A stretch of DNA of 64,000 nt, from positions 5,542,001 through 5,606,000 of the forward strand of contig NZ_JASTLC010000001.1 of the NCBI RefSeq assembly GCF_030499575.1, read 5' to 3'. The notes under the pieces are model-generated. The model saw only the letters and a program-made list of their open reading frames with translations. It was not told where the DNA came from and made no database searches. Shown one piece after another: positions 27,374 through 35,499 of this stretch. This stretch comes from Streptomyces sp. DG2A-72. GTDB taxonomy: Bacteria > Actinomycetota > Actinomycetes > Streptomycetales > Streptomycetaceae. The translations under genes and the position numbers were made by a program. How positions within the stretch are numbered: the stretch's first letter is position 1; each line of letters begins with the position of its first letter.

Positions 27374-27877
27374 ATGTTGACCATGACGGAATCAGTGGAG
27401 GGTGGTCGCGACGCGGAAGCCGTCTCGAAGTTCGTCGAGTCCTTCGCGGCGCAGCTCGTCGAGGCCGGGATGCAGCGGATGGCCGCCCGGGTCTTCGCGG
27501 CGCTGCTGTCCTCCGACGCCGGGGTGATGACCTCCGTCGAACTGGGCGAACAGTTGCAGATCAGCCCCGCCGCGGTCTCCGGCGCGGTGCGCTATCTGGC
27601 CCAGACGCGCATGGTGTCGCGCGAGCGGGAGCCCGGTTCGCGCCGGGAGCGCTACCGGGTGCACGGCGACCAGTGGTACGAGGCCATGACCAACCGCGAG
27701 GCCATCATCAAGCGCTGGGAAAGTGCCCTGCGTGAAGGCGTGAACAGCCTCGGCGTCGATACGCCGGCCGGCCGGCGCATGGCCGAGACGCTCGCCTTCT
27801 TCGAGTTCATGGAGGGCGAGCTCGCGGCCATGATGGAGCGCTGGCGGGTGCGCCGCCAGCAGATGTTCGAAGTCTAG
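27374..27877 (+). CDS. MarR/GbsR family transcriptional regulator
   Basis: 167 residues from ATG 27374; ATG 27383 is possible. The winged helix-turn-helix is in VFAALLSSDAGVMTSVELGEQLQISPAAVSGAVRYLAQTRMVSREREPGSRRERYRVHGDQWYEAM. A long C-terminal helical region (IIKRWESALREGVNSL ... LAAMMERWRVRRQQMFEV) resembles the GbsR-type dimer interface. It is divergent from an ABC exporter with a perfect palindrome between, so it is most likely a repressor of exporter and self, released by the exported drug. Confidence 0.9.
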   Translation: MLTMTESVEGGRDAEAVSKFVESFAAQLVEAGMQRMAARVFAALLSSDAGVMTSVELGEQLQISPAAVSGAVRYLAQTRMVSREREPGSRRERYRVHGDQWYEAMTNREAIIKRWESALREGVNSLGVDTPAGRRMAETLAFFEFMEGELAAMMERWRVRRQQMFEV

Positions 27878-27953
27878 GAGTTACAGCTCCTTCGTCTCCT
27901 CCAGCACCGTCCGCCCGAGCAGCGCGCAGCGCTCCGGCGAAGCCATGCGCGGA

Positions 27954-28370
27954 TCAGCGGGCCATGGCTCGTTCCAGCTCCCGAGCCCGTGCGCGAGCCG
28001 CTCCCGCCCAGTCCTGCCGTGGGGGCGCCGGCACCTGGATGTCCGTCCGGCCCTCGTGGCCGACCCGGGGTTCCGGCCAGTGCACGTCGACGCGGGCCCG
28101 GTCGGCCAGGGCCAGCACCGTGGCGATGAAACCGGCGGCAAGAGCGTCGATGATGCGGTGCTGCGTCCGGTCGCGCCATGCCAGCAGGGCGGTCACGAAC
28201 GTCTCGAAGGCGGCCGGATCGACCTGGCACTCGTCGTTCTCCATCGGCCCGATGCCCGATGGGACCCCCAGCAGGTCCTCGTACAGCCTGACCTGCCGCA
28301 CAAACAGCTGAGCGGCCCCGTTCGACGGGTTCCACAGGGTCTCTTCGCCCATGTCGAAGTACTGGCTCAT
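27954..28370 (-). CDS. DUF6086 family protein
   Basis: 138 residues with the N-terminus MSQYFDMGEETLWNPSNGAAQLFVRQVRLYE, which I recognise as the streptomycete DUF6086 family (small hypothetical proteins, often in several copies per genome). The middle MENDECQVDPAAFETFVTALLAWRDRTQHRIIDALAAGFIATVLALADRA is mainly helical. No catalytic motif is seen. The upstream gap contains a 16-bp tandem repeat. A link to secretion or immunity pairs has been suspected for such families, but nothing here proves it. Confidence 0.7.
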   Translation of the reverse strand: MSQYFDMGEETLWNPSNGAAQLFVRQVRLYEDLLGVPSGIGPMENDECQVDPAAFETFVTALLAWRDRTQHRIIDALAAGFIATVLALADRARVDVHWPEPRVGHEGRTDIQVPAPPRQDWAGAARARARELERAMAR

Positions 28371-28394
28371 GGCACGGCCTCCTGGCCCTCGACC

Positions 28395-28442
28395 GGAGTG
28401 GATCCCGGCCGGAGCGGATCCCGGCCGGAGCGGATCCCGGCC
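28395..28442. repeat. 16-bp tandem repeat x3 upstream of the DUF6086 gene
   Basis: GGAGTGGATCCCGGCC followed by two perfect GGAGCGGATCCCGGCC units, 25 bases upstream of the DUF6086 start on the minus strand. Each unit contains the palindrome GGATCC. Confidence 0.85.
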
Positions 28443-28483
28443 GGAGGCAGATTAGCCGCGGCATCGACGGGCAGGCACCCGGA

Positions 28484-29368
28484 TTACCCGCGGCCCGTCC
28501 CGGTCACCGGCAGCGTCAGCCCCCACGCCCCCTCCAGCACCGTCCACGTCCGTGTCCGTACCGGACCGCTCACCACCGCGTCCGCCCGGTACCGGAAGTC
28601 CGCCCCGGACACCGTCACCGCACGCCCGGCCGCTCGCAACGGCGACGCCTCCGCGCCCACAGAGGCGGGCCGTACCTCCACCTCGGCCGCCCCCGCACGG
28701 CCCGGCATGACGGACACGGCCTCTACCGGCTGGTCGAGATCCACCAGCGTGACCCCGTCGACCTCCACGCGCAGCCGCGCGGGCCCGGCGGTGGGCGAGG
28801 ACGGGATCGTCCGGCCCGGACGGGTGGCCAGGGTCCGTACGAAGGACTTGCAGGTCCGCAGCCAGGGATGGACGGAGGACACGACCGGCGCCCCCGCCGG
28901 ATGCTCCTGGGGCTCCCGCAGGGCAAGCGGCGGAATCCGCAGCGCGCCGAGCACCACCCCGTCGCTGTCGTCGACGAGCAGATCCAGCCGCCGCTCCACC
29001 CCGTCCAGCACGGCCCGCGCCGCCGCCACCGCCCCCGTGGGCACCCCGAGCGACTGGGCCAGCGACAGCGCACCGCCCACCGGAACCACCGACAGCGCAC
29101 ATCCGCCCAGCTCCCGCTGCCGGTGCAGCAGGGACACCGCCCGCAGCAGCGCACGGTCGTCCCCGACGACCACGGGCCGCCGCGACCCCCGCCGCGCCAG
29201 CGCCCGGGCGAACTCCTCCGGCCCCTCCGGCAGGCACACCTTGGTCGTGGCACCCGCGCTGAGCACGTCTTTCGCGATCCGTACGGACTCTCCGTCCGTC
29301 CGACGGGCGATCGGGTCGACCACCACCAGCAACTGTGCGGACGTCGGAGAAGTCGCCACCTCGGTCAT
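28484..29368 (-). CDS. Diacylglycerol-kinase-fold protein with degenerate catalytic motifs
   Basis: 294 residues from ATG 29368. The layout follows the lipid/diacylglycerol kinase catalytic domain: an opening strand QLLVVVDPIARR, helix SVRIAKDVL, strand TKVCLPEG, then the nucleotide-loop position and a beta-rich C-terminal half. Where active enzymes have GGDGT this has VVVGDDRALLRAV, and where they have a GTGNDFAR-like loop this has VPVGGALSLAQSLGVP. The core ATP-binding glycines and the Asn are therefore gone, and a non-catalytic lipid- or nucleotide-binding role is more likely than kinase activity. It is divergent from purA across about 200 bases. Confidence 0.7.
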   Translation of the reverse strand: MTEVATSPTSAQLLVVVDPIARRTDGESVRIAKDVLSAGATTKVCLPEGPEEFARALARRGSRRPVVVGDDRALLRAVSLLHRQRELGGCALSVVPVGGALSLAQSLGVPTGAVAAARAVLDGVERRLDLLVDDSDGVVLGALRIPPLALREPQEHPAGAPVVSSVHPWLRTCKSFVRTLATRPGRTIPSSPTAGPARLRVEVDGVTLVDLDQPVEAVSVMPGRAGAAEVEVRPASVGAEASPLRAAGRAVTVSGADFRYRADAVVSGPVRTRTWTVLEGAWGLTLPVTGTGRG

Positions 29369-29401
29369 GCCTCGCTTCCTCGGGTAGCATCTTTGTGCAA
29401 G

Positions 29402-29429
29402 AGCCCCTTGCGCTATTGCGCCAGGGGCT
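29402..29429. promoter_or_regulatory. Strong hairpin in the divergent DAGK-like/purA interval
   Basis: AGCCCCT-t-GCGC-tatt-GCGC-c-AGGGGCT forms an 11-bp stem with one mismatch and a TATT loop. It lies about 140 bases before purA and 34 bases upstream of the kinase-fold gene, where no transcript is expected to end unless it is a leader. Confidence 0.55.
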
Positions 29430-29462
29430 TCGTCTATTCCGGGGCATCCGGTCCGACGGGTC

Positions 29463-29480
29463 GCGGCCAACGAAGGCCGC
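29463..29480. promoter_or_regulatory. Second hairpin in the purA upstream region
   Basis: GCGGCC-aacgaa-GGCCGC, a perfect 6-bp stem with a 6-base loop, 90 bases before the purA GTG. Together with 29402-29429 it suggests a structured purA leader. Confidence 0.4.
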
Positions 29481-29569
29481 CGGTGTACGAAACAGGCTGT
29501 GCGAGGCACAGTCAATGTCGCGTACGCCTCTGACCTTGGACATGCCCCGCCCGGAAGGGGTGTACGCGC

Positions 29570-30853
29570 GTGCCCGCACTTGTGCTGCTCGGTGCTCAGT
29601 GGGGTGACGAAGGCAAGGGAAAGGCGACGGACCTGCTAGGCGGGTCGGTCGACTACGTAGTGCGCTACCAGGGCGGCAACAACGCCGGCCACACGGTAGT
29701 CGTGGGCGACCAGAAGTACGCCCTCCACCTCCTTCCTTCCGGAATCCTGTCCCCGGGGTGCACCCCGGTCATCGGCAACGGTGTCGTCGTCGACCCGTCG
29801 GTCCTGCTCTCCGAGCTGAGCGGGCTGAACGAGCGAGGCGTCGACACGTCCAAGCTCCTGCTCAGCGGAAACGCTCACATCATCACGCCGTACAACGTCA
29901 CCGTCGACAAGGTGACGGAACGCTTCCTCGGCAAGCGGAAGATCGGCACCACCGGCCGCGGCATCGGCCCCACCTACGCCGACAAGATCAACCGCGTCGG
30001 CATCCGCGTCCAGGACCTCTACGACGAGTCGATCCTCACCCAGAAGGTCGAAGCGGCCCTCGACGTCAAGAACCAGATCCTCACCAAGCTGTACAACCGG
30101 CGCGCGATCGCCGTCGACCAGGTGGTCGAGGAGCTGCTGACCTACGCCGACAAGCTCGCGCCGTACGTCACCGACACGGTCCTGGTCCTCAACCAGGCCC
30201 TGGAGGACGACAAGGTCGTCCTCTTCGAGGGCGGCCAGGGCACGCTGCTGGACATCGACCACGGCACGTACCCCTTCGTCACCTCGTCGAACCCGACCGC
30301 GGGCGGCGCCTGCACGGGCGCCGGCGTCGGCCCGACGAAGATCAGCCGCGTCATCGGCATCCTCAAGGCGTACACGACCCGCGTCGGCGCGGGCCCGTTC
30401 CCGACCGAGCTCTTCGACAAGGACGGCGAGGCGCTGCGCCGCATCGGCGGCGAGCGGGGCGTCACGACCGGCCGTGACCGGCGCTGCGGCTGGTTCGACG
30501 CGGTGATCGCGAGGTACGCCACCCGCGTCAACGGCCTGACGGACTTCTTCCTCACCAAGCTGGACGTCCTCACCGGCTGGGAGCAGATCCCGGTCTGCGT
30601 GGCGTACGAGATCGACGGCCGGCGCGTCGAGGAACTCCCGTACTCCCAGTCCGACTTCCATCACGCGAAGCCCGTCTACGAAATGCTGCCCGGCTGGTCG
30701 GAGGACATCTCGAAGGCCAAGACCTTCGCCGACCTCCCGAAGAACGCGCAGGACTACGTCAAGGCCCTGGAGGAGATGTCCGGCGCCCCGATCTCCGCGA
30801 TCGGCGTCGGTCCCGGGCGGGACGAGACGATCGAGATCAACTCGTTCCTGTAG
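29570..30853 (+). CDS. purA: Adenylosuccinate synthetase
   Basis: 427 residues, normal length. It joins IMP and aspartate with GTP to make adenylosuccinate, the committed step to AMP. Diagnostic segments are [17 protein letters not shown] with the phosphate loop and catalytic Asp, [11 protein letters not shown] with catalytic His, [42 protein letters not shown] and [13 protein letters not shown]. Start GTG 29570 is preceded by GGAAGGGG. The gene is flanked by an unusually long structured upstream region and ends directly in a 9-bp tandem repeat. Confidence 0.97.
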   Translation: MPALVLLGAQWGDEGKGKATDLLGGSVDYVVRYQGGNNAGHTVVVGDQKYALHLLPSGILSPGCTPVIGNGVVVDPSVLLSELSGLNERGVDTSKLLLSGNAHIITPYNVTVDKVTERFLGKRKIGTTGRGIGPTYADKINRVGIRVQDLYDESILTQKVEAALDVKNQILTKLYNRRAIAVDQVVEELLTYADKLAPYVTDTVLVLNQALEDDKVVLFEGGQGTLLDIDHGTYPFVTSSNPTAGGACTGAGVGPTKISRVIGILKAYTTRVGAGPFPTELFDKDGEALRRIGGERGVTTGRDRRCGWFDAVIARYATRVNGLTDFFLTKLDVLTGWEQIPVCVAYEIDGRRVEELPYSQSDFHHAKPVYEMLPGWSEDISKAKTFADLPKNAQDYVKALEEMSGAPISAIGVGPGRDETIEINSFL

Positions 30854-30888
30854 GGCTTGGAGGGCTTGGAGGGCTTGGAGGGCTTGTA
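30853..30888. repeat. 9-bp tandem repeat x4 at the purA stop codon
   Basis: Four units of GGGCTTGGA (the last GGGCTTGTA), starting at the last base of the TAG stop. The first three copies are perfect. Confidence 0.9.
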
Positions 30889-31038
30889 GGCCTGTACGGC
30901 ATCCGCATGGGCCGGTCATGAGTTGGACTTCCTTGACCGGCCCATGGCCACTTCCTGGTTCCTTGGGGAACTGGCGGAACGCAACTATCTACGCGGGTAG
31001 TTGTGTCCGTCCGCCCTCTCCAGTACCAGGAGCTCCTT

Positions 31039-32847
31039 ATGCCCGTCAGTCCCATGAACCGCCGCGCCTTCGTGAAGAAGTCCGCCGTCACCGGTGCGGC
31101 CGTCGCCGCTGCGGGCGCCGTGGCCGCGACCCCCGCCCAGGCCGCCGGGCACAAGCCCGCGAAGGGCAACAAGACCTGGTCGTTCTCCATCCTGGGCACC
31201 ACCGACCTGCACAGCCACGTCTTCGACTGGGACTACTACAAGGACGCGGCCTACAGCGACAGCAAGGGCAACTCCGTGGGCGTCGCCCGCGTCGCCACGC
31301 TCATCAAGCAGCAGCGGGCGGCGAAGGGGGAGCAGCGGGTGCTGCTCGTGGACGCCGGCGACATCATCCAGGGCACGTCCCTCGCCTACTACTTCGCGCG
31401 CGTGCAGCCCATCACCGGCGAGGACGCCCCCAAGCACCCGATGGCCGTCGCCATGAACCACATGCGCTACGACGCCGCCGCCCTCGGCAACCACGAGTTC
31501 AACTACGGCATCGACGTGCTCAGGGAGTTCGAGCAGCAGTGCCACTTCCCGCTGCTCGGCGCCAACGCCCTCGACGCGAAGACGCTCCGACCCGCCTTCC
31601 CGCCGTACACCGTGAAGCGGATCCGCGTGCCGGGCGCCCCCGACATCAAGGTCGGCATCCTCGGGCTCACCAACCCCGGTATCGCGCTGTGGGACAAGGA
31701 CAACGTCAGCGGCAAGATGGTCTTCCCCGGCCTCGTCGAGCAGGCGAAGAAGTACGTGCCCCGGCTGCGCGCCCTCGGCTGTGACGTCGTCTTCCTGACC
31801 GACCACTCCGGGCTCGACGGGTCTTCGTCGTACGGCGACGAACTCCCGTACGTCGAGAACGCCTCCAACCTCGTCGCCGAACAGGTCCCCGGCATCGACG
31901 CGATCCTCGTCGGCCACACCCACGTCGAGGTGCCGTCGTACACCGTCAAGAACGCGGAGACCGGCGAGGGGGTGCTTCTGTCGGAGCCGTACTGCTGGGG
32001 CTACCGGCTCAGCGTCTTCGACTTCGAGCTGGAACTCGTGCGGGGCCAGTGGAAGGTGACCGGCAAGACCGCCCAGACCCTCAACCCCAACACCGTGGAC
32101 GAGGACCCGGAGATCAAGAAGCTCCTGGAGGCCGACCACGAACTGGTCGTGAAGTACGTCAACACGGCCGTCGGCACCTGCACCGAGGACCTCTCGGCGG
32201 CGGAGTCCTGCTGGAAGGACGTCCCCATCATGGACTTCATCCACCAGGTCCAGATGGACACCGTCAAGGCCGGCCTGTCCACCTCCGACGCCGCCCTCCC
32301 GCTCATCTCCGTCGCCGCGCCCTTCTCCCGCACGGCCGACATCCCCGCGGGCAGCGTGACCATCAAGGACATCGCCGGGCTCTACATCTACGACAACACC
32401 CTCTACGGCAAGAAGCTCACCGGCGCTCAGCTCAAGGACTACCTGGAGTACGCGGCGAAGTACTACCACCAGGTGCCGAAGGGCACCGCCGTGGACACCT
32501 CGACGCTGACGAACGCCAACAGCTTCTGGGACTACATGTACGACATCGCCGCGGGTGTCTCGTACGAGATCGACATCGCGGCGGCGGAGGGCTCACGGAT
32601 CAAGAACCTGACCTACAACGGCACTTCGGTCACCGACGACCAGGTCTTCGTCGTCGCCGTCAACAACTACCGGGCCAACGGCGGCTCCGGCTACCCGCAC
32701 ATCGCCTCCGCCGACATCGCCTACAGCTCCACCAACGAGATCCGCCAGCTGATGATCGACTACGTGACCTCGAAGGGGACCCTGGACCCGAAGGACTTCG
32801 CGGTCACCAACTGGAAGCTGACGCAGGACGGGACGCCCGTATTCTGA
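31039..32847 (+). CDS. Tat-exported 5'-nucleotidase / metallophosphoesterase
   Basis: 602 residues. The N-terminus NRRAFVKKSAVTGAAVAAAGAVAATPAQAA is a twin-arginine signal peptide, so the folded enzyme is exported. The calcineurin-like metal-binding motifs are TTDLHSHVFDWDYY (DxH), LVDAGDIIQG, LGNHEFNYG and VGHTHVEV. The C-terminal 5'-nucleotidase domain (residues about 370-580) carries FSRTADIPAGSVTIKDIAGLYIYDNTL and AVNNYRANGG. Such enzymes salvage phosphate and nucleosides from extracellular nucleotides or cyclic nucleotides. ATG 31039 is chosen for AGGAG at 31028-31032. Confidence 0.93.
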   Translation: MPVSPMNRRAFVKKSAVTGAAVAAAGAVAATPAQAAGHKPAKGNKTWSFSILGTTDLHSHVFDWDYYKDAAYSDSKGNSVGVARVATLIKQQRAAKGEQRVLLVDAGDIIQGTSLAYYFARVQPITGEDAPKHPMAVAMNHMRYDAAALGNHEFNYGIDVLREFEQQCHFPLLGANALDAKTLRPAFPPYTVKRIRVPGAPDIKVGILGLTNPGIALWDKDNVSGKMVFPGLVEQAKKYVPRLRALGCDVVFLTDHSGLDGSSSYGDELPYVENASNLVAEQVPGIDAILVGHTHVEVPSYTVKNAETGEGVLLSEPYCWGYRLSVFDFELELVRGQWKVTGKTAQTLNPNTVDEDPEIKKLLEADHELVVKYVNTAVGTCTEDLSAAESCWKDVPIMDFIHQVQMDTVKAGLSTSDAALPLISVAAPFSRTADIPAGSVTIKDIAGLYIYDNTLYGKKLTGAQLKDYLEYAAKYYHQVPKGTAVDTSTLTNANSFWDYMYDIAAGVSYEIDIAAAEGSRIKNLTYNGTSVTDDQVFVVAVNNYRANGGSGYPHIASADIAYSSTNEIRQLMIDYVTSKGTLDPKDFAVTNWKLTQDGTPVF

Positions 32848-33069
32848 CCGCCGTTCCAGAACTCCGCGTCCATCGATTGTTTACGCCCCCTTGGTGGTTC
32901 TTGTACCCGAAGTATTCATTGACCTCGGGGGAGAACGATGGACACGGAAACCTGCATACGGGAGCTGGGCAGGCCGGGAAGCGTACGGGAGTTGGGCGGG
33001 GTGCGGGTGTCCGCCGTGCGCTGCCCGGGGAAGCGGTCGCCGCTGCGGCGGCGAGCGAGCAGAAGGACA
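32848..33069. other. Intergenic DNA with a short direct repeat
   Basis: No gene is supported here. It contains a repeated motif TACGGGAGYTGGGC (at about 32957 and 32986), a few AT-rich stretches (TTTACGCCCCCTTGG, TATTCATTGACC) and debris that merges into the decayed DUF397 remnant. Confidence 0.5.
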
Positions 33070-33180
33070 CGACACGGCACCTTCGACGGCGCTGAACGCG
33101 GGCACGTTCTGAGCGCGGTGAACAGCAACTAGGAGGGGACTCCGGCGGGGGTTTTGGAGTCGCGGATGTGGATGGTGGTG
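33070..33180 (-). pseudogene. DUF397 domain remnant
   Basis: On the minus strand, directly after the DUF5753-like frame, one reading gives TTIHIRDSKTPAG followed by a premature stop at about 33130. A neighbouring frame then continues PLLVAVHRAQNVPAFSAVEG. The intact DUF397 gene at 60860 has TIHVRDSKLPA followed by LHLTAPAWKAFISAVQ, so this looks like the middle and end of a DUF397 gene broken by a frameshift and fused to its DUF5753 partner by a deletion. Confidence 0.5.
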
Positions 33181-33772
33181 GTGTGGGGTGCTCGACGAGG
33201 CCCAGCGATTCCCGTGGGCCCAGGGCCTGTGAACGGATCTTCGCATAGCGGTGCACGTATGTCGTCACCTTGGCAGCGTCGCTGACGAGGATGCTTTCGT
33301 CCTGGGGCTCCAGGTAGACGAGGTGCTCGTGATCGGGGGTTTCCACGACCGTCATGTCACCGCGACAGCCAGCGTGTTCACCGTCCAGCCCGCAGCCCAT
33401 CGGCAGCACCTGAAGCGTCACGTTACGACGCCTGCCGCACTCCACGAGATGCAGTGGCTGCCCGCGCATGACCTCCCGGCTGCCGATCGTGCGCCGCAGC
33501 GCGGACTCCTCGACGACCAGCTCGATCAGTGCCGTCGGATCCCGGTCGAAGTGTGCCCGTCGCGCCAACCGCGCCTCGACCAGCTCTGCCACGCGCTCGT
33601 CCTTGAGGGGTGGATAGCCTCCGCCGATCAGTGCGCGGGCGTACTCCTCCGTCTGGAAGAGGCCGTGCACCACGAAGGTGACGTACGTGGACAGCGTCAG
33701 CGCCCGCTGCTCCAGCAGCACATAGTTCTTGAACTGCGCCGGGTACTTGTCCAGCCGCATCAACCGGCGCAT
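33150..33772 (-). pseudogene. XRE-partner DUF5753 domain, lacking its HTH
   Basis: From ATG 33772 the protein reads RLDKYPAQFKNYVLLEQRALTLSTYVTFVVHGLFQTEEYARALI, LVVEESALRRTIGSREVM and VLPMGCGLDGEHAGCRGDMTVVETPDHEHLVYLEPQDE, a clear DUF5753 ligand/sensor domain. The N-terminal helix-turn-helix (about 80-100 residues) that normally precedes it is absent, and no good start lies upstream. After GLVEH at the C-terminus the frame runs into a DUF397 remnant and low-complexity sequence. It is probably a dead relic of a DUF5753/DUF397 regulator pair; an intact pair is at 60048-61042. Confidence 0.7.
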
Positions 33773-33804
33773 CTCCTGGTGCCCGGTGAGCGCACTGACG
33801 TACC

Positions 33805-34230
33805 TATTGGCCCTCCCGGGTGGCGCCCGCGTTGCCTTCCGGGCGCTTGCCGCGCAGCGCCCGGAGAGGCGGGCGCGTATTGCCGCCGCCCTGCGTGAGC
33901 TGGAGGGGCGGCGGGATCCGCGGCCGGTGGTGCGCGGGGGCGGGGGAGCGGGTCAACTCCCCGGTGTTCACGAGGTGTTCGACGCCCCGTGCGAAGTCGG
34001 GCCACCAAGGAGTGAAACCGAAAAAATCCGGGATCGGCACGCGCGAAGCAGGCAGACGGCGCTCGCCGCGCGGATGCTCATCTCCCTCGGGCGGATCGAT
34101 TCCCGGCTCACCCTCGACGCCACCGAGGCGCTGCGGCTGGCGCCGCTCGTCGAGGTGGGGTGGGCGCGGGGCGTGCGCTGGTGGAGGACCGTTTGCGGCG
34201 TGCGCGTCCGGTGTCCGCGTAGGCGCATAC
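33805..34230 (+). pseudogene. Unidentified gene fragment(s) with strong codon bias
   Basis: Between the decayed DUF5753 gene and the antitoxin operon, the plus-strand stretch at about 34048-34190 (ALAARMLISLGRIDSRLTLDATEALRLAPLVEVGW) has almost pure G/C third positions. That is a coding signature, but there is no convincing start, and a run of AT-rich sequence (GAAACCGAAAAAATCC, about 34014-34029) interrupts it. The upstream part (ERRARIAAALRELEGRRD) may belong to the same relic. The family was not recognised. The rest of 33773-34336 holds nothing else I can name. Confidence 0.3.
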
Positions 34231-34310
34231 AGACTCCCGGCCCGCATTCGCTCGCCGGGTCCATCGAAAAAACGGAGTGTCGATGACCGTCACACTCGTA
34301 CGCCCTGAGG

Positions 34311-34330
34311 CGGTATACCGTCGGTATACT
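34311..34330 (+). promoter_or_regulatory. GGTATAC repeats over the antitoxin promoter
   Basis: The palindrome CGGTATACCG (34311-34320) is followed 11 bases on by CGGTATACTG (34322-34331), giving two GGTATAC boxes in helical phase. TATACT at 34325-34330 fits a -10 hexamer placing transcription start at the antitoxin ATG 34337, so the message is probably leaderless and self-repressed. Confidence 0.6.
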
Positions 34331-34336
34331 GTCCTC

Positions 34337-34603
34337 ATGGCTGACACCACGATCAAGGTCGACCCCGCCGTCCGAGACCGCCTCCAGGAGCTGGCCCGGG
34401 AGCGCGGGATGAGCATGCGGGACTTCGTGGCGGAGCTGGCCGGCGCCACGCCCACGAAGGAAGAGCTGCGCAAGCGCTACGAGGAGACCAAGGCGTACGT
34501 CGAGGAGCACTTCCTGGGGCGGCCCTACACCGAGGAGGACGAGAAGGCCGGCGAGAAGCTGTGGGCCGACCTGGAGGCCGGGCGCATCGGGGAGGTCCAG
34601 TGA
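34337..34603 (+). CDS. Antitoxin-like small protein, ribbon-helix-helix type
   Basis: 88 residues from ATG 34337. The N-terminus TTIKVDPAVRDRLQELARERGMSMRDFVAELAG has the strand-helix-helix pattern of a MetJ/Arc-type DNA-binding antitoxin. The C-terminal half (TKEELRKRYEETKAYVEEHFLGRPYTEEDEKAGEKLWADLEAG) is a charged helical region expected to wrap the toxin. It is followed by the toxin gene with a 4-base GTGA overlap. Repeated GGTATAC boxes over its promoter support autoregulation. Confidence 0.75.
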   Translation: MADTTIKVDPAVRDRLQELARERGMSMRDFVAELAGATPTKEELRKRYEETKAYVEEHFLGRPYTEEDEKAGEKLWADLEAGRIGEVQ

Positions 34604-35043
34604 CGGGCGAGAAGAGGTACCCGCTGCCGCGTGCCGTCATCTTCGACGACACGGCCGCGCTCGCCCTCGGAGCGGGGAACAGTATGGCCTCGCGGCTCGT
34701 CGTCGAGGCCGAGAAGGATCCCGCTCTGCGGGTCTATATCCCGGCGCTCAGCCTCGCCGCTGCCGAGCGTGAGCGGGCCGGTGTTGCCGAACATCTTGGC
34801 GCGTTGCCCTCGGTCGACATCGAGGGGCTCGACTTTGCAGCGGCCGCCGCCGTTGGCAAGCGCCTGCGGACGGCGAGTGCCGGGGATGGCGGCAAGGACG
34901 AGCCGGACTGGAGCGGCGCCCACGTGTTGCACCTCGCGCTGCCTACCGTGGAGTGGCCACGCGGGCGTCCCGTCCTGACCAGGACGCCGACTCGCTACCG
35001 AGGTACGGGTGTCCGCACCATCCGCATCTTCGAGCAGAACTGA
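34600..35043 (+). CDS. PIN-like toxin
   Basis: 147 residues from GTG 34600, overlapping the antitoxin stop. The fold pattern suggests a PIN nuclease relative: an opening strand with two Asp (RAVIFDDTAALALGAG, D16/D17), a second strand and helix with Glu (VYIPALSLAAAERERAG), HVLHLALPTVEWPRGRPVLTRTPTRYRG and a final strand VRTIRIFE. Canonical PIN proteins have three or four acidic residues; the third and fourth are not unambiguous here, so RNase activity is an inference. The operon layout (small basic/acidic partner first, overlap, operator) strongly supports a type II toxin-antitoxin pair. Confidence 0.65.
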   Translation: MTGEKRYPLPRAVIFDDTAALALGAGNSMASRLVVEAEKDPALRVYIPALSLAAAERERAGVAEHLGALPSVDIEGLDFAAAAAVGKRLRTASAGDGGKDEPDWSGAHVLHLALPTVEWPRGRPVLTRTPTRYRGTGVRTIRIFEQN

Positions 35044-35207
35044 CGGTGCCCCGGAGGGGAGGGTGCCCGTCGGTGTCCTCCCCTCGTGCCTCTGCCCCTG
35101 ATGGACCAGTGAGCGGGCGAAGTGTGCATATCGCCCATAGCGTGAGCGCGTACGGGGTCGTCTCCGTATGTGTCCGATCCGCGTGGAATCAGAAGAAGGT
35201 GAGTGTC

Positions 35208-35498
35208 ATGCGCGTGCTGCTCCAGGCCCATCTCGACACCGAGAAGACGAACGACATCATCCGCAGCGGCAAGATGCCTCAGGTGATGCAGGAGGTCGTC
35301 GGGGCCTTCAAGCCGGAGTCCTCGTACTTCACGTCCGACGCCGGCGTCCGCACGATGTTCCTGGTCTTCGACATGCAGGACTCCTCCCAGATGCCACCGC
35401 TCACCGAGCCGCTCTTCGAGAAGTTCGGCGCCGAGGTGAACTACTCACCGGTGATGAACCTCGACGATGTGCAGAAGGGGCTGGCCCAGTTGAAGTAG
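35208..35498 (+). CDS. Conserved small protein of unknown function
   Basis: 96 residues from ATG 35208 with GAAGGTGAG upstream. The pattern MRVLLQAHLDTEKTNDIIRSGKMPQVMQEVVGAFKPESSYFTSDAGVRTMFLVFDMQDSSQMPPLTEPLFEKFGAEVNYSPVM suggests a single ferredoxin-like (dimeric alpha/beta barrel) domain: strand, helix, strand, strand, helix, strand. Proteins of this kind are often small homodimeric ligand binders. No catalytic residues are identified. It converges with the next gene, leaving one base between their ends. Confidence 0.75.
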   Translation: MRVLLQAHLDTEKTNDIIRSGKMPQVMQEVVGAFKPESSYFTSDAGVRTMFLVFDMQDSSQMPPLTEPLFEKFGAEVNYSPVMNLDDVQKGLAQLK

Positions 35499-35499
35499 G

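Noticed and set aside
27881..27950. Short minus-strand reading ending RTVLEETKEL
   Set aside because: About 20 codons with no independent support; may be a gene fragment but cannot be shown.
27945..29387. 480-codon plus-strand frame across the DUF6086 and lipid-kinase-fold genes
   Set aside because: Low-complexity Ser/Thr/Arg composition; the minus-strand genes have real domains.
33804..34247. 147-codon minus-strand frame between the broken DUF5753 gene and the antitoxin
   Set aside because: Third-position bias favours the plus strand in much of it and no similarity is apparent; treated as debris.
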